From CAVPGH01 sp046726955 (GTDB lineage Bacteria; Acidobacteriota; Vicinamibacteria; Fen-336): a DNA stretch of 8,257 nt. This document shows positions 5,936-8,257 of this stretch, piece by piece (position 1 is the stretch's first letter; each line of letters begins with the position of its first letter). The notes under the pieces were generated by a model. That model had not been told where the DNA came from. It searched no databases and worked only from the letters and a program-made list of their open reading frames with translations. The DNA is taken from positions 1-8,257 of the forward strand of contig JBKPBQ010000562.1 in NCBI GenBank assembly GCA_046726955.1, read 5' to 3'. Position numbers and translations under genes: made by a program.

Positions 5936-8053
5936 ATGCGCTTTGTTCCGGCGTTGCTCGGCCACGCGGTCCTGGGCGGCCTGGTCGTGGTGCCGGCGGC
6001 CGCCGCCTTCGGGCAGACCGCGGCTCCGTTCACGATCGAGGACGTGCTGAGCGCGCCCTTCCCCTCGGCGCTCGCCGCCGCCCGCACCAAGCCGCGGGTG
6101 GCGTGGGTCTTCAACGAGCGCGGCGTGCGCAACGTCTGGATGGCGGAGGGCCCGGAGTACAAGGGCCGGACCCTCACCACGTACACCGCGGACGACGGCG
6201 AGGAGACGACCGATCTCGCCTTCACCGCCGACGGCGAGTTCCTGGTATTCGCTCGCGGCGGCGCGCCCAACGCCAAGGGCGAGCTGCCCAATCCCACGAG
6301 CCGCGCGACGCCTCCGGAGTCGGCGATCCATCTCGTCTCCGCGGTGGGCGGAACGCCGCGCCGTCTCGCCGAGGGCCGCTCGCCGGTGCCTTCGCCCACG
6401 GAGCCGCGCGTCGTCTTCCTGGTCAAGGGCGCGGTGCAATCGATCTCGCTCGCCGCGGACGCGAAGCCGGAGCCGCTCTTCGCGGCCCGGGGCGACCTCG
6501 GCTCGCTCGTCTTCTCGCCCGACGGCAAGCGACTCGCGTTCGTCAGCGACCGCAAGGATCACGCCTTCGTGGGTGTTTTCGACTTCGACACGAAGGCGAT
6601 CCGCTGGATGGATCCGAGCGTCGACCGCGACGGGGAGCCCGCATTCTCTCCGGACGGAGGCCGCCTCGCCTTCCGGCGCATCGCTTCGTCCCAGGACCTC
6701 TTCACGTTCGGCCCGCGGCGCACCGCCGAGCCGTGGTCGATCCGCGTTGCCGACGCCGCCACCGGTGAGGGCCGGGAGGTCTTTCGCGCCGATCCTGGAA
6801 AGGGCAGCGCGTTCCGGGAGATGGTGGCGGACGGCCAGCTCCTCTGGGCCGCCGGCGACCGCATCGTCTTCCCCTGGGAGAAGACGGGCTGGCTCCAGCT
6901 CTACTCCGTCGCCGCGGCCGGCGGCGCCCCGACCGCCCTCACGAGCGGCGCCTTCGAGGTCGAGTACGTCTCGCTCTCGCCCCGTCGCACCACCGTCGTC
7001 TTCAATTCAAACGAAGGGGACGTGGACCGGCGGCACATCTGGGCCGTGCCCGCGGCCGGCGGCCGTCCCGCCGCAATCACGACGGGCCAGGGCATCCAGT
7101 GGGGGCCGGTGACGCTCGCGGACGGTGCGCTCGCCTTCCTGCGCTCCTCGTCGCGCCGTCCCGCCCATCCCGCGGTCAAGGTCGGCGATGAGCCCGCCGG
7201 TCGCGAGCTCGCGCCCGGCTCGATCCCGCCCGCGTTCCCGGAGAAAGCGCTCGTCGAGCCCGAAGCAGTGACCGTCACCGCCACCGACGGCACCCCCATC
7301 CACGCCCAGCTCTTCAAGCCCGCCGACCTCAAGCCCAACGAGCGGCGGCCCGCCGTCGTCTTCTTCCACGGCGGCTCGCGGAGGCAGATGCTGCTCGGCT
7401 TCCACTACATGGACTACTACCACAACGCGTACGCGCTCAATCAGTACCTGGCGCGCCGCGGCTACGTCGTGCTCTCGGTCAACTACAGGAGCGGCATCGG
7501 CTACGGGATGGAGTTCCGCGAGGCCGTGGACTACGGCGCGCACGGAGCGAGCGAGTTCGCGGACGTGCTAGGCGCCGGGCTCTACCTCCGGTCGCGCCCA
7601 GACGTCGATCCCCGAAGGATCGGCCTCTGGGGCGGCTCGTACGGCGGGTACCTCACCGCGCTCGGCCTCGCCCGCGCCTCGGACCTCTTCGCCGCGGGGG
7701 TGGACGTGCACGGTGTCCACGACTGGAACGTCGTCATCAAGAACTTCGCGCCGACGTACGACCCGGAGAAGGACCGGGACGTCGCGCGGCGGGCCTTCGA
7801 GTCCTCGCCGATGGCGAGCGTCAAGACCTGGCGCTCGCCGGTGCTGCTCGTCCACGGGGACGACGACCGCAACGTTCCGTTCAGCGAGAGCGTCACGCTC
7901 GCGGACGCGCTCCGGAAGCAGGGCGTCGCTTTCGAGCAGCTCGTCTTCCCGGACGAGGTGCACGACCTCCTCCGCTACGCGACCTGGCTCCGCACCTACA
8001 CGGCCACCGCCGACTTCCTGGACCGCCGCTTGCAGCCGAAGGAAGGCCGCTAG
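5936..8053 (+). CDS. Secreted S9-family (prolyl oligopeptidase type) serine peptidase
   Basis: The product has 705 residues, a normal length for the family. A signal peptide covers about 1-26 (hydrophobic 11-24, Ala-rich end). Residues about 45-420 form a beta-propeller with TolB/PD40-like repeats, seen as LVFSPDGKRLAFVSDRK (191-207) and PAFSPDGGRLAFRR (235-248). The alpha/beta-hydrolase domain spans about 440-700. It has the oxyanion HGG (478-480), Ser568 as nucleophile in GGSYGG (566-571), Asp644 in HGDDDRNVP (640-648) and His676 in DEVHDL (673-678), so the triad is complete. S9 enzymes cleave peptides, often after Pro or from the N-terminus; the propeller limits access to short substrates. 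The mature enzyme probably acts in the periplasm or outside the cell. The start is fixed by GGAGG 7 nt before ATG 5936. The gene diverges from the GH3 gene, and its TAG stop is part of a candidate promoter for the next gene. Confidence 0.95.
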   Translation: MRFVPALLGHAVLGGLVVVPAAAAFGQTAAPFTIEDVLSAPFPSALAAARTKPRVAWVFNERGVRNVWMAEGPEYKGRTLTTYTADDGEETTDLAFTADGEFLVFARGGAPNAKGELPNPTSRATPPESAIHLVSAVGGTPRRLAEGRSPVPSPTEPRVVFLVKGAVQSISLAADAKPEPLFAARGDLGSLVFSPDGKRLAFVSDRKDHAFVGVFDFDTKAIRWMDPSVDRDGEPAFSPDGGRLAFRRIASSQDLFTFGPRRTAEPWSIRVADAATGEGREVFRADPGKGSAFREMVADGQLLWAAGDRIVFPWEKTGWLQLYSVAAAGGAPTALTSGAFEVEYVSLSPRRTTVVFNSNEGDVDRRHIWAVPAAGGRPAAITTGQGIQWGPVTLADGALAFLRSSSRRPAHPAVKVGDEPAGRELAPGSIPPAFPEKALVEPEAVTVTATDGTPIHAQLFKPADLKPNERRPAVVFFHGGSRRQMLLGFHYMDYYHNAYALNQYLARRGYVVLSVNYRSGIGYGMEFREAVDYGAHGASEFADVLGAGLYLRSRPDVDPRRIGLWGGSYGGYLTALGLARASDLFAAGVDVHGVHDWNVVIKNFAPTYDPEKDRDVARRAFESSPMASVKTWRSPVLLVHGDDDRNVPFSESVTLADALRKQGVAFEQLVFPDEVHDLLRYATWLRTYTATADFLDRRLQPKEGR

Positions 8054-8056
8054 AAT
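8051..8056 (+). promoter_or_regulatory. Candidate -10 element TAGAAT for the alpha/beta hydrolase gene, overlapping the S9 stop
   Basis: The TAG stop codon of the S9 gene (8051-8053) forms the first half of TAGAAT. Six bases separate the hexamer from GTG 8063, so transcription starting about 7 nt downstream would begin on or near the start codon itself. This fits a leaderless message. No recognisable -35 is seen inside the S9 coding end. Confidence 0.45.
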
Positions 8057-8062
8057 CGGAGC

Positions 8063-8257
8063 GTGGGCCAGAACGAGTCGTTCGACCTCGCGGGGCCCGC
8101 GGGACGGCTCGAATCGATACTGATGCAGCCGGACGCGGCGCCGCTGGCGGCGGCGGTCGTCTGCCACGCCCATCCCCTGCAGGGGGGCGTGATGCACTTC
8201 AAGGTCGTGTTCCGGGCGGCCAAGGCGCTCCAGCAAGAGGGGCTGGCCGTGCTCCGC
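8063..8257 (+). CDS. Alpha/beta hydrolase (COG2945-like), N-terminal part only
   Basis: Sixty-five codons are visible before the right edge cuts the gene. After a first strand region (GRLESILMQPD, 14-24) comes AAAVVCHAHPLQGGVMHFKV (29-48), then VFRAAKALQQEGLAVLR (49-65). This HPHP-x-x-GG-xMH-x-KVV pattern followed by the RAAKAL helix is typical of small cytoplasmic alpha/beta hydrolases of about 210 residues in COG2945. The catalytic Ser would lie beyond the window, and the substrate of this group is not settled. GTG 8063 is chosen because an in-frame TAG at 8051-8053 blocks any earlier start, and the next candidate, ATG 8123, would remove the first strand. No usefully spaced Shine-Dalgarno is present: GGAG 8058-8061 is only 1 nt away. 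The gene may be translated from a leaderless message, see the TAGAAT site at 8051. There is no signal peptide. Confidence 0.85.
   Translation, partial: MGQNESFDLAGPAGRLESILMQPDAAPLAAAVVCHAHPLQGGVMHFKVVFRAAKALQQEGLAVLR

Noticed and set aside
3832..6768. Very long open frame on the plus strand (978 codons), antisense to GH3 and running into S9
   Set aside because: It is an Arg/Gly/Ala/Val-rich shadow of the GH3 gene, typical of GC-rich coding DNA. It shows no recognisable domain, while the opposite strand encodes a full GH3 enzyme with intact motifs.
1..8257. Defence system, toxin-antitoxin pair, mobile element, CRISPR or RNA gene
   Set aside because: I looked for transposase, nuclease, methylase, repeat-spacer and tRNA-like patterns and found none. 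All six genes belong to known families, and the only unexplained DNA is short promoter-sized gaps.

Overview
This window is GC-rich and densely coding, with six genes and almost no intergenic space. It probably comes from an Acidobacteriota genome (inference). The best clue is the 726-residue protein at 963-3143, whose architecture matches the 'VWFA-related Acidobacterial domain' family. It sits among a secreted S9 peptidase and a PA14-bearing GH3 enzyme, both common in soil and sediment members of that phylum. I see no rRNA, tRNA, CRISPR array, insertion sequence, phage gene or attachment site.

Layout. A 103-bp divergent intergenic region (5833-5935) splits the window. Leftward on the minus strand runs a four-gene string: a secreted GH3 beta-glycosidase with an internal PA14 domain (3169-5832), a secreted VWFA-related protein (963-3143), a TMEM175-type cation channel (373-957) and an NTF2/SnoaL-like protein cut by the left edge (1-376). 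The gaps are 25 bp, 5 bp and a 4-bp ATGA overlap, so the last three genes are probably co-transcribed and partly translationally coupled. Rightward runs a secreted S9 (prolyl-oligopeptidase type) serine peptidase (5936-8053). It is followed after 9 bp by the start of a COG2945-like alpha/beta hydrolase (8063 to the right edge).

Function. The GH3 enzyme and the S9 peptidase both carry signal peptides and probably trim short oligosaccharides and peptides in the periplasm or outside the cell. The VWFA protein is probably exported too, but its role is unknown. The channel and the NTF2-like protein have no obvious metabolic link to the glycosidase. I found no convincing new biological system.

The most interesting signal is regulatory. 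The hexamer TAGAAT followed by C occurs three times, each in the sense orientation just upstream of a start codon (5897, 8051, and 3159 on the minus strand). Two of these sit so close to the start that transcripts would be leaderless or nearly so. One overlaps the stop codon of the upstream gene.
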